Positions 12,890 to 20,188 of a DNA stretch of 34,622 nucleotides are shown piece after piece. Under the pieces are notes generated by a model. It did not search any database and had not been told where the DNA came from. It saw only the letters and a list, made by a program, of their open reading frames with translations. The DNA lies in the IMG/VR virus record IMGVR_UViG_3300045131_001821, positions 1-34,622 of that record; one strand, 5' to 3'. The DNA is from a virus. How positions within the stretch are numbered: the first letter of the stretch is position 1; every line of letters begins with the position of its first letter. Both the position numbers and the translations under genes were made by a program.

Positions 12890-12974
12890 CCAATTAAAAT
12901 CTCTTACAAAGCTTTGTAAAAAACTAAACATAAACATTGATAATTTATACGTAAATGAAAACAAACTCGGATAG
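12717..12974 (+). CDS. Overlapping frame; likely the displaced C-terminus of the membrane coiled-coil gene
   Basis: Read alone it is 85 residues (MQNLGNIIQNYIG to YVNENKLG). Its first 25 residues are unremarkable. From SESKKELTPEIN onward it is a helical, charged stretch (HRDVVELSDQLKSLTKLCKKLNINIDNL) that fits the upstream coiled coil. A TAA sits directly before its ATG and there is no Shine-Dalgarno. I take it as the true end of the 12443 gene reached by a frameshift at A6 12794-12799, not as an independent gene. It overlaps the next gene by 20 bp. Confidence 0.45.
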   Translation: MQNLGNIIQNYIGSSNTSIDWLVSESKKELTPEINCLKRRELLARTKFNHRDVVELSDQLKSLTKLCKKLNINIDNLYVNENKLG

Positions 12975-13170
12975 TCCAACAATGGTAGAATTTGGAAAGC
13001 TTGATGCCGGAAATAAATTCTTTTTGTCCAACCCAATTGGACTCGAAGACCGTGCATCTTATATAAAAATGACAAGTCAAAAAGACAAGGATGGTAGGTG
13101 GTCAAACGCCAAGAACCCATTTGGTATAGTAATATTCGTGCAATATGACAAACGCGTGTGGGTAAAATGA
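12955..13170 (+). CDS. Hypothetical protein, 71 residues
   Basis: It starts MKTNSDSPTMVEFGKLDAGNK. It is beta-rich with the pattern DAGNKFFLSNPIG, YIKMTSQKDKDGR and NPFGIVIFVQYDKRVWVK, typical of small phage proteins of unknown role. Its stop shares ATGA with the next start. Confidence 0.6.
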   Translation: MKTNSDSPTMVEFGKLDAGNKFFLSNPIGLEDRASYIKMTSQKDKDGRWSNAKNPFGIVIFVQYDKRVWVK

Positions 13171-13577
13171 AAATTGTAATAAGCAAATGTTATGGTGGAT
13201 TTAGTCTTTCACCCAAAGCAGTCAAATGGCTCGCAGACAAACGTGGACAACAGTGCCACTTTTTTCAGTCCAAGTATGTCGATGGAAAGCATGCGTATGT
13301 TCCATTTGATGGCGAATTCCCAGAGGGTTTGTTCTGGGTTGCTTTTAGTACAGACAATCCAACAAATGAAAATTATAGCAAATATCGTTTGGACAATCAC
13401 CCACGTGACCGAGCCGACCCATTACTTGTCCAAGTTGTTGAAGAGTTGGGCGAAGAAGCAAATGGTTCTGCCGCAGAACTAAAGGTTGTTGACATACCAG
13501 ATGGTATTGAATATACAATTGAAGAATATGATGGCATGGAAACTATCCACGAAGCCCATCGCGTGTGGGGAGATTGA
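13167..13577 (+). CDS. Conserved phage hypothetical protein
   Basis: 136 residues from MKIVISKCYGGFSLSPKAVKWLA. The opening K-x-CYGGFSLS, then RDRADPLLVQVVEELGEEANG, LKVVDIPDGIEYTIEEYDGMETI and a terminal HRVW, match a small protein family common in phages and some bacteria, function unknown. The GTG at 13158 is passed over because ATG 13167 overlaps the previous stop. The last 35 bp overlap the convergent HNH gene. Confidence 0.75.
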   Translation: MKIVISKCYGGFSLSPKAVKWLADKRGQQCHFFQSKYVDGKHAYVPFDGEFPEGLFWVAFSTDNPTNENYSKYRLDNHPRDRADPLLVQVVEELGEEANGSAAELKVVDIPDGIEYTIEEYDGMETIHEAHRVWGD

Positions 13578-14388
13578 TCGGTTCAGATTTGGGAATTTTG
13601 TGATTGTGCCTGTATTTTGTATGGCAAGAAGACCCGCAAAACAAAAACTTCCCGCCTTTATTCCAAGACTTCAATACAGTTTTTTCTTTCCCACAACAAA
13701 TACATTTATAAGTTAGATACGCTGTTTCTTTTTTGTATTGATTGAAACATTGTCGGTCACAAAAATGATCTTCATTTGGTCCTTTATACCTATTCTTTTC
13801 TATATTTTTTGTTTTTCCACACATTTTACACTGAATATCTATTCTTGCGTTTTTTTGTTTTAGTTTTATTCCACATGGTTTGGAACAGCATTTTTGAGTT
13901 TTTACTTTATTATGAGATGATGGAATAGTAAATGTTTTCCCGCATATTACACAATCAGATGTATAGTATTCTGTTGTTGATTCAACCGATTTTCTATAAC
14001 AAGAAAAACTACAAAACTTTGTTTTTTCTTTATTATGTCTGCTTTCTGTAACGTTGAATAGTTTTCCACAATAATCACAAGTTGAATGAACCCGCTTGAA
14101 TAGTTTTTTGCGAAGCCATCCATAAAGTTTGTTATTCCTTTTTTGACCCCCATTCGCCGTACACATCATATTGGCAGCAAACAAGATATTGCGATTGTCT
14201 GGATATATTTTTACCAAAAGTTGATGGCATACATAATGTTCTTCGGGTGTGAGTGATACTATGTTTTCACCTTCATCATTTCCTCCCAAACATTTCGGTA
14301 TTATATGATGCTGTTCATACAAATCTTCGTTTGGACTTCTCGACTTTGCTCTTTCAACTATTCGGTGATATATTTCGGGGTAGTTCAT
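13543..14388 (-). CDS. Free-standing HNH homing-type endonuclease with four zinc-finger repeats
   Basis: 281 residues. The N-terminal HNH core is YEQHHIIPKCLGGNDEGENIVSLTPEEHYVCHQLLVKIYP, with HH, the central Asn and a final H. Residues from about 100 on hold four similar finger units: CDYCGKLF/FCSFSC, CVICGKTF/CCSKPC, CKMCGKTK/FCDRQC and CICCGKEK/FCGSSC. Each is likely a zinc-binding DNA-contact module. The gene is opposite to its neighbours and lies between small genes, as mobile homing endonuclease genes do. Its 3' end overlaps the convergent gene at 13577. It stops with TAG. A 47-residue gene precedes it with an ATGA overlap. Confidence 0.8.
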   Translation of the reverse strand: MNYPEIYHRIVERAKSRSPNEDLYEQHHIIPKCLGGNDEGENIVSLTPEEHYVCHQLLVKIYPDNRNILFAANMMCTANGGQKRNNKLYGWLRKKLFKRVHSTCDYCGKLFNVTESRHNKEKTKFCSFSCYRKSVESTTEYYTSDCVICGKTFTIPSSHNKVKTQKCCSKPCGIKLKQKNARIDIQCKMCGKTKNIEKNRYKGPNEDHFCDRQCFNQYKKETAYLTYKCICCGKEKTVLKSWNKGGKFLFCGSSCHTKYRHNHKIPKSEPINLPTRDGLRG

Positions 14389-14528
14389 TTTTTGTTTTTT
14401 AGTTCATAGTATTTTTGTAACTTTTTCTTTTTTATCTCTTCCTTGTGGAGTTGATAATATTTGTTGGCGCGAACACGACTTTCTTCAAGAACTTGTTCGT
14501 AGGTTTTGTTATGTGATTTTCTTCCCAT
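14385..14528 (-). CDS. 47-residue basic protein coupled to the HNH gene
   Basis: It starts MGRKSHNKTYEQVLEESRVR and ends KYYELKNKK. Very basic and helical, like the Lys/Tyr-rich repeats found in HNH and GIY-YIG homing proteins. The stop shares ATGA with the HNH start, so it may be a detached DNA-binding part of the same mobile unit (inference). The region upstream to 14590 is AT-rich with no clear promoter on this strand. Confidence 0.5.
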   Translation of the reverse strand: MGRKSHNKTYEQVLEESRVRANKYYQLHKEEIKKKKLQKYYELKNKK

Positions 14529-14591
14529 GTGAATAAATATAAAATAAAAAAAGAAAAACGCAGGAAAATGCTATTTATAACAAACATCTTG

Positions 14592-14619
14592 TTGACATAT
14601 ATCCGCACTATTGTATAGT
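14592..14619 (+). promoter_or_regulatory. Near-leaderless promoter of the clamp-loader gene
   Basis: TTGACA (14592-14597), 16-bp spacer, TATAGT (14614-14619), 11 bases to the ATG at 14631. One of the best matches to the window's promoter pattern. Confidence 0.6.
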
Positions 14620-14630
14620 TGGTAAATAAT

Positions 14631-15095
14631 ATGGCAAAAATAAAAAATGAAGTTGACAAAAAACCAAAGACTAAAAGTTTATTTGATCACCTCAATGAAA
14701 TCCGTGTGGGAAAAAATCCTAAATACTTTGAAACTCTGTCTGAAACGGATAAAAAGACTTGGAGTAATTATATGGTATGCAGATTTTTAAGCATGCAACC
14801 ATTGCTGGTAGAAACGATAAATGATATGCAATCATACCAAGATAAGTTAGAGCCTAAAGATTTCTATCGACTGTGTTCGGAGACAGTGCCGCGAGGCCGG
14901 GGATATTATCCATATATAAAAAACACAGCGGAAAAATATAATAAATCTTTGCTGTCATTGCTTTGTATACATTTTAAAGAATGTGAGAGAAATGTGTTGC
15001 AGTATATTGGACTCCTGACCCAAGAGGATTTGCGGGCGATAGTAAAATTGTACGGATATTCAGACAAACAAGCAGATGAGTTAATTATAACTTGA
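14631..15095 (+). CDS. Clamp-loader small subunit, T4 gp62-like
   Basis: 154 residues from MAKIKNEVDKK. SLFDHLNEIRVGKNPKYFETLSE and especially DFYRLCSETVPRGRGYYPYIK match the gp62 pattern (a short helical leader, then xVPRGxxYxxWxK). The rest is helical. In T4 one gp62 joins four gp44 ATPases to load the sliding clamp for the replicative polymerase. No gp44 or clamp gene is in this window. The TTG start at 14619 lies in the promoter -10 and is rejected. Confidence 0.55.
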   Translation: MAKIKNEVDKKPKTKSLFDHLNEIRVGKNPKYFETLSETDKKTWSNYMVCRFLSMQPLLVETINDMQSYQDKLEPKDFYRLCSETVPRGRGYYPYIKNTAEKYNKSLLSLLCIHFKECERNVLQYIGLLTQEDLRAIVKLYGYSDKQADELIIT

Positions 15096-15119
15096 CGTTA
15101 TTCGTGTGCTCTGTACCAT
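15092..15119 (+). promoter_or_regulatory. Near-leaderless promoter of the dNMP kinase gene
   Basis: TTGACG (15092-15097), 16-bp spacer, TACCAT (15114-15119), seven bases to the ATG at 15127. The -35 overlaps the stop codon of the clamp-loader gene. Confidence 0.45.
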
Positions 15120-15126
15120 TTGATAT

Positions 15127-15765
15127 ATGAGTAATAAACGTGTAATTGGGATAGGAGGCGTGGCAAGGGCTGGAAAAGACACCTTCGCCTCTATATTAAC
15201 CAATCAATTGAAGGCGGCGGGAAAAACGGTAGATAGGTTTGCGTTTGCGGACGCATTGAAAGAGGACTGTGAGGCGTTTTGTGTAGAGAAACTCGGAGTG
15301 ACCGCGTTCACGCAAATACCAGAGGAAAAGATTTTAATTCGGCCATTGCTTGTTTGGTATGGCGATGCAAAAAGAAAGCAGACCAATGGAAGATATTGGG
15401 TAGATATTATAGATAAACAAGTGAAAGCGTCAACCGCCGATTTTTGTATTGTTACCGACGTTCGTTATGACTTCTACGAGCGTGATGAAATCAATTGGGT
15501 CAAACAAGAGTGTCATGGTCTTGTGGTGCACGTGAGTCGGTGGAGCAGGCCGAGCATTCTAAATGCAATCGGGGATAGAACTTTGAGATACTATGTGCAA
15601 CCAGCCAATGACCACGAAAAAGAGAATAACCCAAAGGTAAAAGCCAAAGCTGATCGCGTCGTTGAATGGGAAAACGTAGACGGTTTAACTATGGAACAAC
15701 TGACATTTGCTCCGTCCCTAGTAGCCCACGTAGACGAGTTTATATTTAAATCCCGACTGGTTTAA
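15127..15765 (+). CDS. Deoxynucleoside monophosphate kinase (T4 gp1-like)
   Basis: 212 residues. The P-loop GVARAGKDT (11-19) and the following helix are those of the phage dNMP kinase/AAA family. RFAFADALKEDC and the central VTDVRYDFYERDEINWVKQ fit the nucleotide-binding LID and core regions. Such kinases phosphorylate dNMPs from host DNA breakdown, including modified ones, and feed dNTP synthesis for the phage polymerase. The stop codon overlaps that of the convergent gene at 15762. Confidence 0.75.
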   Translation: MSNKRVIGIGGVARAGKDTFASILTNQLKAAGKTVDRFAFADALKEDCEAFCVEKLGVTAFTQIPEEKILIRPLLVWYGDAKRKQTNGRYWVDIIDKQVKASTADFCIVTDVRYDFYERDEINWVKQECHGLVVHVSRWSRPSILNAIGDRTLRYYVQPANDHEKENNPKVKAKADRVVEWENVDGLTMEQLTFAPSLVAHVDEFIFKSRLV

Positions 15766-16193
15766 TCTTCGTCGGAATCTTCGTCGGAATCTTCTCCGTT
15801 GTCAAATTCCTCATTCAATTTTAAGAAATCTTGTTGTGTTAATTTTAAGTTGTGTATAATAGCGGTAATTAACATAGCAAGTTGACGGGTATCAAACTTT
15901 TGCGATTTAATACTTTGACAAAATTTTTCGGATATTCCGATAATTTTTTTGTCAAGTTTTGCTCCACCCGACGGGTATATTATACCGGGGATAGGATTAT
16001 TCGCATCGTGCATATCAGACAACTTATCCAGTTCCTCTTTGAGTAACTGATTATATTCGTCCTCACTCGCCGCGACTGTCTTTATTAATTTTTTCAACTC
16101 GTCTATATCATTTTTCTTGACAATCTTAGCAACAGAGAAATTTTTTAGTATCCCGGATTGCTGCAAAACGTGGGTGTAAGTTTGATTTGACAT
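15762..16193 (-). CDS. Hypothetical protein with a repetitive acidic tail
   Basis: 143 residues from MSNQTYTHVLQQSGILK. Mostly helical (DIDELKKLIKTVAASEDEYNQLLKEELDKL), then a segment NPIPGIIYPSGGAKLDKKIIG, and a C-terminus EEFDNGEDSDEDSDED. The acidic tail comes from a tandem 12-bp repeat (GAATCTTCGTCG on the plus strand, 15768 onward). Acidic tails often mediate protein contacts, as in SSB, but the body is not an OB-fold SSB. The start at 16193 was chosen over the longer frame, which runs through the facing promoter region; TATAAT lies directly upstream of it. Confidence 0.65.
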   Translation of the reverse strand: MSNQTYTHVLQQSGILKNFSVAKIVKKNDIDELKKLIKTVAASEDEYNQLLKEELDKLSDMHDANNPIPGIIYPSGGAKLDKKIIGISEKFCQSIKSQKFDTRQLAMLITAIIHNLKLTQQDFLKLNEEFDNGEDSDEDSDED

Positions 16194-16232
16194 TATTATA
16201 CTGTATTTAAGATAAATATAAACGTATTTCGT

Positions 16233-16260
16233 TTGACACCAAAGATTATCGGTATATTGT
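16233..16260 (+). promoter_or_regulatory. Near-leaderless promoter of the PD-(D/E)XK nuclease gene
   Basis: TTGACA (16233-16238), 16-bp spacer, TATTGT (16255-16260), eight bases to the ATG at 16269. TATATT two bases earlier is an alternative -10. Confidence 0.45.
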
Positions 16261-16268
16261 GATTGAAT

Positions 16269-17276
16269 ATGGCAACAGAAGAATTCCTCGTAGAAGACGC
16301 TGCAACTCCACCCGAACCTACAAAAGTAGTCGCGGAGAAGAAGCAAAAACATGTCAGTTTTAGCCAGTATGCTAAATGGTTGAAATGTCCCCAAGATTGG
16401 AAGTTGTCGTACATCGACAAACTTTCTCCGTACGACTCAACCATACACACAGTATTTGGAACTGCCATTCATGGTGCGATTCAAGCGTATCTTAAGATTC
16501 TATATACTGTGGGAGCGCCGGAGGCGGATGAATTTGATACAATTGGAGAGTTTAAGAAGGGATACAAGAAAGAACTACTGCAATTGAAGATTGCCACACC
16601 GGAACAAGAGAAGCTATCCGAAGAAGAATTGAAATCGCTGAAATTAGTGACTGAGGCAACCATATCAGAATTTGAATCGGACGGAAAAACGATACTCAAT
16701 CACATGCTCGACTATTCCACCAGAACAAAACATTTCCCGTCCAAGCGATACGAACTGGTAGGCATTGAGCTTCCGTTGGAAATCCCACTGAGAAAATCAA
16801 CTCTGTTATATAAAGGATTCTTGGATATTGTGCTCAAGGATAAACAGACCAACAAAATATTGATATTGGACTTTAAGACCTCAACCAATGGATGGAATAA
16901 GTACCAGAAGGTTGACCGAACCAAGATTGACCAGCTATTGCTGTATAAACGGTTTTACAGCCAAACGTTCAAAGTTGCGATGGACGAGATAGAAGTTGAA
17001 TTCTTTGTGCTTAAACGCAAGCTGATGGAGGATGTGACGTTCCCACAACAACGCATTCAACGTATATCTCCACCGGACGGAAAAAAGAGCATGGCCGAAG
17101 TTGAGGCATCGTTTTTAGATTTTATAAAAAGTGGATTTGACGACCAAGGAAATTATAACAAAGACGGGGCGTTTCCTAAAACTCCCGGCAAAGCAAAAAA
17201 GAATTGTAAATATTGCTTTTTCAAGACCCACAAGAATGAAAAGGGAGAATTGTATTGTAACGGAAAGGAAGGCTGA
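16269..17276 (+). CDS. PD-(D/E)XK nuclease, RecB/Cas4-like, probable Fe-S cluster
   Basis: 335 residues. Order of motifs: SFSQYAKWLKCPQDWKLSYI (Cys40), GTAIHGAIQ (His68), FLDIVLKD (Asp186), LILDFKTS (Asp201, Lys203) and QLLLYKRFY. This is the full RecB-type nuclease core. Cys40 plus Cys313, Cys316 and Cys330 (CKYC and YC near the end) give the one-plus-three arrangement of Cas4/AddB 4Fe-4S nucleases. Such enzymes trim DNA ends in recombination, repair or replication. Two acidic/charged helical inserts lie between the His and Asp motifs. The next gene starts two bases after the stop, with a good Shine-Dalgarno. Confidence 0.8.
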   Translation: MATEEFLVEDAATPPEPTKVVAEKKQKHVSFSQYAKWLKCPQDWKLSYIDKLSPYDSTIHTVFGTAIHGAIQAYLKILYTVGAPEADEFDTIGEFKKGYKKELLQLKIATPEQEKLSEEELKSLKLVTEATISEFESDGKTILNHMLDYSTRTKHFPSKRYELVGIELPLEIPLRKSTLLYKGFLDIVLKDKQTNKILILDFKTSTNGWNKYQKVDRTKIDQLLLYKRFYSQTFKVAMDEIEVEFFVLKRKLMEDVTFPQQRIQRISPPDGKKSMAEVEASFLDFIKSGFDDQGNYNKDGAFPKTPGKAKKNCKYCFFKTHKNEKGELYCNGKEG

Positions 17277-17277
17277 C

Positions 17278-17520
17278 ATGACCATCAATTACGGTATCAT
17301 TGCATATACATTAAAGGGCGAAAAAGAATCACCCACGCTATCAATTCTGCATTTTTGCGGATATGCGGAACCTCCCACACAAGCAGACATTGAATCGTTG
17401 TCCAAAGAATTAAACACCGACCCCGAATTTGGATTGGTAGGAAAGATTGGAACCGAGACATTTTTGATGGAAGCAACTCCCGATATTATAAAAAAGTTTA
17501 AAGAATTGCCGCCAGTTTGA
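17278..17520 (+). CDS. Hypothetical protein, 80 residues
   Basis: It starts MTINYGIIAYTLKGEKE. A small alpha/beta protein by pattern: two strands, a QADIESLSKEL helix, then GLVGKIGTETFLME and a final helix. No family recognised. AAGGAAGG six bases upstream fixes the start at 17278. It is coupled to the nuclease gene and may work with it. Confidence 0.6.
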   Translation: MTINYGIIAYTLKGEKESPTLSILHFCGYAEPPTQADIESLSKELNTDPEFGLVGKIGTETFLMEATPDIIKKFKELPPV

Positions 17521-17525
17521 TTTTT

Positions 17526-17556
17526 ATATATATGGAAAATCTAATTTCATATATAT
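17526..17556. promoter_or_regulatory. Inverted repeat, possible operator of the ribbon-helix-helix gene
   Basis: ATATATATG (17526-17534) and CATATATAT (17548-17556) are perfect inverted arms 13 bp apart. The inner GGAAAATCTAATTTC is partly symmetric too. It lies 22 bp before the small gene at 17578. AT-rich arms make chance possible. Confidence 0.35.
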
Positions 17557-17577
17557 GTATATAGGAAATATCATACT

Positions 17578-17787
17578 ATGAAATTAAAATCAAATCACGA
17601 AACTAGCTTCACTTCCGTCCATGTGTTCAAGGACAAATATACCCTATTCAAAGAATCTGGTGTAAGTAGCGGAATGACGCTCCAAAAATTGGTCAATCGT
17701 TGCGTATATCTTTATATCAACGACCCCGAATTCAAAAAGAAGGTAGACGGAGAATCTGCATTACAAAGCAGTGGATCAGCATTTTAA
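17578..17787 (+). CDS. Small ribbon-helix-helix-like protein
   Basis: 69 residues. The layout HETSFTSVHVFKDKYTLFKES (strand and helix), then GMTLQKLVNRCVYLYINDPEFKKKV (second helix) fits a phage RHH DNA-binding protein. The hydrophobic positions and the turn before the second helix agree. AGGAAA upstream serves as a weak Shine-Dalgarno. The inverted repeat just upstream could be its own operator, which would make it an autorepressor (inference). The fold call rests on pattern only. Confidence 0.45.
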   Translation: MKLKSNHETSFTSVHVFKDKYTLFKESGVSSGMTLQKLVNRCVYLYINDPEFKKKVDGESALQSSGSAF

Positions 17788-17794
17788 TTATAAG

Positions 17795-17822
17795 TTGACA
17801 AACGCAAAAATTAAAGCATAAT
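17795..17822 (+). promoter_or_regulatory. Near-leaderless promoter of the first glycosyltransferase gene
   Basis: TTGACA (17795-17800), 16-bp spacer, CATAAT (17817-17822), 11 bases to the ATG at 17834. Confidence 0.6.
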
Positions 17823-17833
17823 ACGAAAATTAT

Positions 17834-19309
17834 ATGGTAAAAGATTATATTCCACAAAAAGATAGAAAAAAAATAATACTATTATGCGACGATTTGCGTA
17901 TGCATTCTGGTATTGCCACAATGGCTAGAGAATTTGTCACTGGTCTTGCTCATAAATATAATTGGGTACAATTGGCCGGAAGCGTTCAGCACCCAGACAA
18001 AGGTAAGATTTTTAATCTCGATGCCGCCACAAATGCAACCACCGGATTAACGGACTCTTATGTGCGACTATACCCTATTGATGGGTACGGCAACTCAGAC
18101 GTATTAAATGAAGTTATAAAACTAGAAAACCCCGATGCTCTCCTACATTTTACAGACCCTAGATTCTGGATTTGGTTATATCAAATCGAGCGTGAGTTGC
18201 GTCAAAAGCTACCTATTGGCTTTTATAGTATATGGGACGACCTACCATATCCTATGTATAATAGACCTTATTATGAGAGTTGCGATTGGATAGGTTGTAT
18301 CAGTAAGCAGACCGAGAATATCGTAAAGGGAGTTCTTGGCTCCAATCTAAACAAACCGACCACGGTGACTTATGTTCCACATGGAATGAACACGAAAATG
18401 TTCAGACCGCTCGTCACAGAGGCGGAGCTAAAGGAGCTTGATATAGTTAAGAAGCAAATTCTAAAGAAAGAATATAGCTACGTTATTTTCTATAATAATA
18501 GAAACATTCGTCGCAAGCAAACTTCCACGATAATGTTGGCCTATCGCAATTTCTGCGATAACCTATCAAAAGAAGAAGCGGCCAAATGTGTGTTGCTCAT
18601 GCATACACACCCGATAGATGAAGCTGGTACCGATCTGCTAGCAGTGAAGGAAGCATTTTGTAAAGAATATGACGTAGTATTTAGCACGGATAAGATTGCC
18701 CCGGAGCGGTTGAATCAATATTATAATATCGCAGACGTAACGGTAAATCTCTCCGACAATGAAGGATTTGGAATAGCCACAGCAGAAAGTCTTGCGGCTG
18801 GCACGCCGATTATAGTTTCTGTAACCGGGGGTTTGCAAGATCAATGCGGGTTTACAGACGCCAACGGTAAGCCAGTGGAATTCAATGAGAGTTGGGGCAG
18901 TAACCACGATGGTAGATATAAAAATCACGGTAAATGGGTAACCCCAATATATCCGGGAGCCAGAATGTTGCAAGGTAGCATTCCGACGCCATACATTATC
19001 GCAGACTACGCTAGATGGGAAGACTGCGCCGAAGCGATGATGTATTGGTATATCTTGGGCAGAGAAAAGCGTAAAGAATGCGGTGAGGCTGGACGTGATT
19101 GGCTGAGTGGAGATGGTGGATTAAGTTCCGAGAGCATGTGTGAAAAGATGGCGGACGGTCTAGACTCTATGATTGCAAACTGGAAAGGTCGCGAGAGATT
19201 TAATCTACATCGCCACGACGAGCACGTCGGACATACTATGCCTAATAATCAACTCGGAATTATCTTGCCAAAGATAGATAAAGCTGTAGTATTGAGCAAA
19301 TACAATTAA
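17834..19309 (+). CDS. Glycosyltransferase, GT4-like (GT-B fold)
   Basis: 491 residues, the largest protein in the window. The N-terminal half has IILLCDDLRMHSGIATMAREFVTGLA, the acceptor-side glycine loop of GT-B enzymes. VPHGMNTKMFRP marks the domain junction. The C-terminal domain has IFYNNRNIRRKQ and the donor-binding DNEGFGIATAESLAAGTPIIV, the E-x7-E type motif of GT4. It then continues for 150 residues with a tail of unknown role. Probably transfers a sugar from a nucleotide donor; sugar and acceptor unknown. Own promoter; it opens the glycan island although four small genes separate it from the rest. Confidence 0.85.
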   Translation: MVKDYIPQKDRKKIILLCDDLRMHSGIATMAREFVTGLAHKYNWVQLAGSVQHPDKGKIFNLDAATNATTGLTDSYVRLYPIDGYGNSDVLNEVIKLENPDALLHFTDPRFWIWLYQIERELRQKLPIGFYSIWDDLPYPMYNRPYYESCDWIGCISKQTENIVKGVLGSNLNKPTTVTYVPHGMNTKMFRPLVTEAELKELDIVKKQILKKEYSYVIFYNNRNIRRKQTSTIMLAYRNFCDNLSKEEAAKCVLLMHTHPIDEAGTDLLAVKEAFCKEYDVVFSTDKIAPERLNQYYNIADVTVNLSDNEGFGIATAESLAAGTPIIVSVTGGLQDQCGFTDANGKPVEFNESWGSNHDGRYKNHGKWVTPIYPGARMLQGSIPTPYIIADYARWEDCAEAMMYWYILGREKRKECGEAGRDWLSGDGGLSSESMCEKMADGLDSMIANWKGRERFNLHRHDEHVGHTMPNNQLGIILPKIDKAVVLSKYN

Positions 19310-19315
19310 AGTAGT

Positions 19316-19669
19316 ATGAAACAACCAATGATGAACGATGAAGAGTTTGCGACTATGATGCGGAAGCGCAAAATAGAATTTAAGGGGCCAAAATCCGAAA
19401 TTTTGGACTACATGAACAAAACGTATCCATTGAAATCGACTCGACCAATGGAGATTGCGGCGGGAGACCGGTGGATTATTGATGATAACCTCACATACGA
19501 GAAACAGTTGGAGAACAACACTCGCAATATTGTGTTTCTGTTCTTTTTGGAATACGCGTCAATTAAGAAGTCTTCCGAGAATGAGGTGACGGAGACGTGG
19601 GACGTGGCGAGGGAATATATGCCGACCATATCGCTCATGTTGCAATCGGTAATCGTGGAAATTGTTTAA
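19316..19669 (+). CDS. Hypothetical protein, 117 residues
   Basis: It starts MKQPMMNDEEFATMMRKRK. Helical, charged, with a hydrophobic helix NTRNIVFLFFLEYASI near residue 75 that is too polar-flanked to be a clear membrane span. No family recognised. It starts six bases after the GT4 stop, so cotranscribed. Confidence 0.6.
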   Translation: MKQPMMNDEEFATMMRKRKIEFKGPKSEILDYMNKTYPLKSTRPMEIAAGDRWIIDDNLTYEKQLENNTRNIVFLFFLEYASIKKSSENEVTETWDVAREYMPTISLMLQSVIVEIV

Positions 19670-19684
19670 TTAAATATAAATTGT

Positions 19685-19987
19685 ATGAAATCATCGACTA
19701 GAAGTGTTCCGGGGAGAATTAAAGAGTGGGTGATGGGAGTCTGGTGGAATATTAGATATTATAGATTGCGCAAGCGTTTCATTCGAAATGTAAATCATGT
19801 TGCCGGAACTGCACAATCCCCCATCACAATAAAAATGGTTGATGGACAACGGCACAGTGTGCGGACTTATGATGCAACCGCCGCAATCGGGTATAATCAA
19901 CGGAAACAATGGTTGGACCAAGTTAGTAAGCGAGACCGAGAGCTTTCAGCGATAAGAGAAGAATACAATTCAAAGAACTTAAACTAA
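19685..19987 (+). CDS. Hypothetical basic protein, 100 residues
   Basis: It starts MKSSTRSVPGRIKEWVMGVWW. The N-terminal 45 residues are aromatic and strongly basic (YYRLRKRFIRNV); the C-terminus is a charged helix. This could bind membrane surface or nucleic acid, but nothing specific is seen. Same transcription unit as its neighbours. Confidence 0.55.
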   Translation: MKSSTRSVPGRIKEWVMGVWWNIRYYRLRKRFIRNVNHVAGTAQSPITIKMVDGQRHSVRTYDATAAIGYNQRKQWLDQVSKRDRELSAIREEYNSKNLN

Positions 19988-19993
19988 AAAATT

Positions 19994-20185
19994 ATGTCAA
20001 AAACATTAACTAAAGACGAAGCAGAAGCAAAAGTATACGAGCTAACAAAACAGCTCGCCGAAATCAAGAAGGAAAAGAAGATGGCAAATGCCGATTTCAA
20101 GGACCGTATCAACGATGTTGAGGCGGAAATCGAAGCTGTCATTCAAGAACAAGAAGATCAGAATACTCCCGGCACGGCTCCATAA
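19994..20185 (+). CDS. Small coiled-coil protein, 63 residues
   Basis: It starts MSKTLTKDEAEAKVYELTKQL; the whole centre is heptad-like (LAEIKKEKKMANADFKDRIND, VEAEIEAVIQEQ). A short polar tail ends it. Probably an oligomeric accessory protein. It starts seven bases after the preceding stop. Confidence 0.6.
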   Translation: MSKTLTKDEAEAKVYELTKQLAEIKKEKKMANADFKDRINDVEAEIEAVIQEQEDQNTPGTAP

Positions 20186-20188
20186 TAA

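Noticed and set aside
12443-12974. Rz/Rz1-type spanin pair (nested frames with membrane and coiled-coil protein)
   Set aside because: The second frame has no signal peptide or lipobox and no proline-rich stretch, so a frameshift explains it better.
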